Below are positions 5,747-6,681 of a stretch of DNA of 6,681 nt, piece by piece. Within the stretch, counting starts at the first letter, position 1. Each line of letters starts with the position of its first letter. A program made the translations under genes and the position numbers. Source of the stretch: an uncultured Altererythrobacter sp. (GTDB taxonomy: Bacteria > Pseudomonadota > Alphaproteobacteria > Sphingomonadales > Sphingomonadaceae); contig CALFEA010000058.1 in assembly GCA_937950385.1 (NCBI GenBank), positions 1 to 6,681 on the forward strand. The letters run 5' to 3'. The notes beneath the pieces were generated by a model. The model was given only the letters and a program-made list of their open reading frames with translations. It was not told the origin of the DNA and did not search any database.

Positions 5747-6168
5747 GATACCTCACCCGCCTGTTTGGATTTGCAGCCAATTCGGCTCCACAAAATACCG
5801 CCCGCAATCAATAGCAGGACCAGCGGAATGGTGAATAGCGGCCATGTGGTCGAGCTGACCGTGGGCGCATAGCTGACATAGTCCCCGTAACGCTGAACCA
5901 GCCAAGCGCGGATCGCCTCTGGATCCTCGCCTGCTTGAATGCGGCTGCGGACCTGATGCCGCATATCGCCCGCCATCGGCGCATCGCTGTCAGCAATCGA
6001 CTGCGACTGGCATTTGAGGCAACGCAATGTGTGCATCAATTCCAGCGCGGCGGCTTCTTTCGCCGGATCATCCAATTGCTGATAGGCCAATGGCGCAGGC
6101 GGCAAAGATTGCTGGGCCAATGCAGGCGATACGCAAAGCGCAGCAATGAAAAGGATCAGAGCTCTCAT
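5743..6168 (-). CDS. ccmH: CcmH/CycL cytochrome c maturation thiol oxidoreductase
   Basis: Periplasm-facing, membrane-bound protein that reduces the cysteines of the apocytochrome CXXCH motif and takes part in haem ligation with CcmF. The 141 residues show a signal peptide (MRALILFIAA..., likely cut after ALA at residue 18) and the family motif LRCLKCQSQSIADSDAP (48-64) with the redox pair Cys50 and Cys53. The conserved segment WLVQRYGDYVSYAP (89-102) is followed by one C-terminal membrane helix (about 109-127) and a short cytoplasmic tail with an extra Cys132. This is the short CcmH type, with the TPR part encoded separately as ccmI, unlike the fused E. coli protein. The ATG at 6168 overlaps the ccmG stop and the TGA overlaps the ccmI start (ATGA both times), giving strict coupling. 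Confidence 0.96.
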   Translation of the reverse strand: MRALILFIAALCVSPALAQQSLPPAPLAYQQLDDPAKEAAALELMHTLRCLKCQSQSIADSDAPMAGDMRHQVRSRIQAGEDPEAIRAWLVQRYGDYVSYAPTVSSTTWPLFTIPLVLLLIAGGILWSRIGCKSKQAGEVS

Positions 6169-6681
6169 TTCGCCTCTTCCAGTTTTTGCAGCAATTTGGG
6201 CACGTCGCCCGCGCGCACATCGCCAATATGTTGGTGCGTGATAATGCCCTGCCCGTCGATTACGAAGGTTTCAGGTACGCCAGATGAGCCGATCTCAAGC
6301 TGGATTTCGGACAAGTCATCGGCGCCAATGCGCGAATAAGGATTGCCATGCTGCGCTAAAAATCGCGCCAAATCTTGCGGCCGGTCACGAATAGCCACGC
6401 CGACAATATCGACACCAGCATCTTTCAGCCGCTCCAAATGCGGAGCCTCAGCAATGCACGGCAGGCACCAACTGGCCCAGATATTGAGCAGCTTGGGCTT
6501 GCCGTCTTTAAAATCTGCCAGCGATGCGCCCGGCTGTCCCAAATTGGCGGGGCGAAGATCGAATTCAGGTAATGGCTTGCCGACCATTTTGCTTTCGACA
6601 AACTCATCCTTGGGCTGCGTTAATTGATAGCCCGCCAGCCCTGCAAACAGAGCAAACAGCATCAGCGGTATCCACAGTGTG
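6165..6681 (-). CDS. ccmG: CcmG/DsbE thioredoxin-like protein of cytochrome c maturation, 5' end outside the window
   Basis: Membrane-anchored periplasmic thioredoxin-fold reductant that passes electrons, received from CcdA or DsbD, to CcmH and apocytochrome c. Counting from the ATG at 6662: a hydrophobic anchor (residues 1-14), FVESKMVGKPLPEFDL (21-36), the active site WASWCLPC (62-69; Cys66, Cys69) and the cis-Pro segment SSGVPETFVID (126-136), with a family acidic/helical end. The ATG at 6662 is unlikely to be the true start, because the frame stays open to the window edge and reads TLWIPL, the first half of the membrane anchor. A few N-terminal residues are therefore missing. The stop overlaps the ccmH start (ATGA). 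Earlier ccm genes (ccmE, ccmF) are expected just beyond the right edge. Confidence 0.95.
   Translation of the reverse strand, partial: TLWIPLMLFALFAGLAGYQLTQPKDEFVESKMVGKPLPEFDLRPANLGQPGASLADFKDGKPKLLNIWASWCLPCIAEAPHLERLKDAGVDIVGVAIRDRPQDLARFLAQHGNPYSRIGADDLSEIQLEIGSSGVPETFVIDGQGIITHQHIGDVRAGDVPKLLQKLEEAK

Noticed and set aside
6660..6662. ATG at 6662 as the true ccmG start
   Set aside because: The frame continues upstream to the window edge with membrane-anchor residues (LWIPL), so the start lies outside.

Overview
The window looks like a piece of an alphaproteobacterial chromosome, most likely order Sphingomonadales (Erythrobacter/Sphingomonas-like). This is an inference from moderate GC content, protein style and the System I cytochrome c maturation genes; no marker gene was available to confirm it. 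Neither edge is a gene boundary: the first and the last gene both run off the window.

Layout: (1) 1-998, plus strand: the 3' part of an HD-GYP cyclic-di-GMP phosphodiesterase-like gene whose metal-binding His-Asp pair has become Leu-Asp. (2) 963-1232, minus strand: a doubtful small cysteine-containing ORF, divergent from (3) 1321-1813, plus strand: a tight cluster of three very small genes of unknown function (a 46-aa basic protein, an 81-aa charged protein and a 36-aa single-pass membrane peptide). (4) 1825-2483, minus strand, convergent with the cluster: a two-gene unit joined by an ATGA overlap, made of a 67-aa unknown protein with a TTG start and a 152-aa SET-domain protein that carries a eukaryote-like post-SET cysteine cluster. 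(5) 2484-2973: about 490 bases with no convincing gene, holding a hairpin over the TTG gene's ribosome binding site, a 33-codon candidate ORF and GTGACA-type inverted repeats next to the end of kup. (6) 2974-4917, minus strand: kup, a potassium uptake permease. (7) 5069-6681, minus strand: the end of a cytochrome c maturation operon, ccmG-ccmH-ccmI, each pair joined by an ATGA stop/start overlap.

The ccm genes act together in the periplasm: CcmG and CcmH keep the apocytochrome CXXCH motif reduced and pass it to haem ligation, and the TPR protein CcmI presents the apocytochrome. Kup is a separate housekeeping ion transporter. The least explained part is 1-2.9 kb, with the degenerate HD-GYP protein, the small-gene cluster and the SET protein with its coupled partner. 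I see no mobile element, CRISPR array, tRNA or rRNA, and no clear sign of a wholly new multi-gene system.
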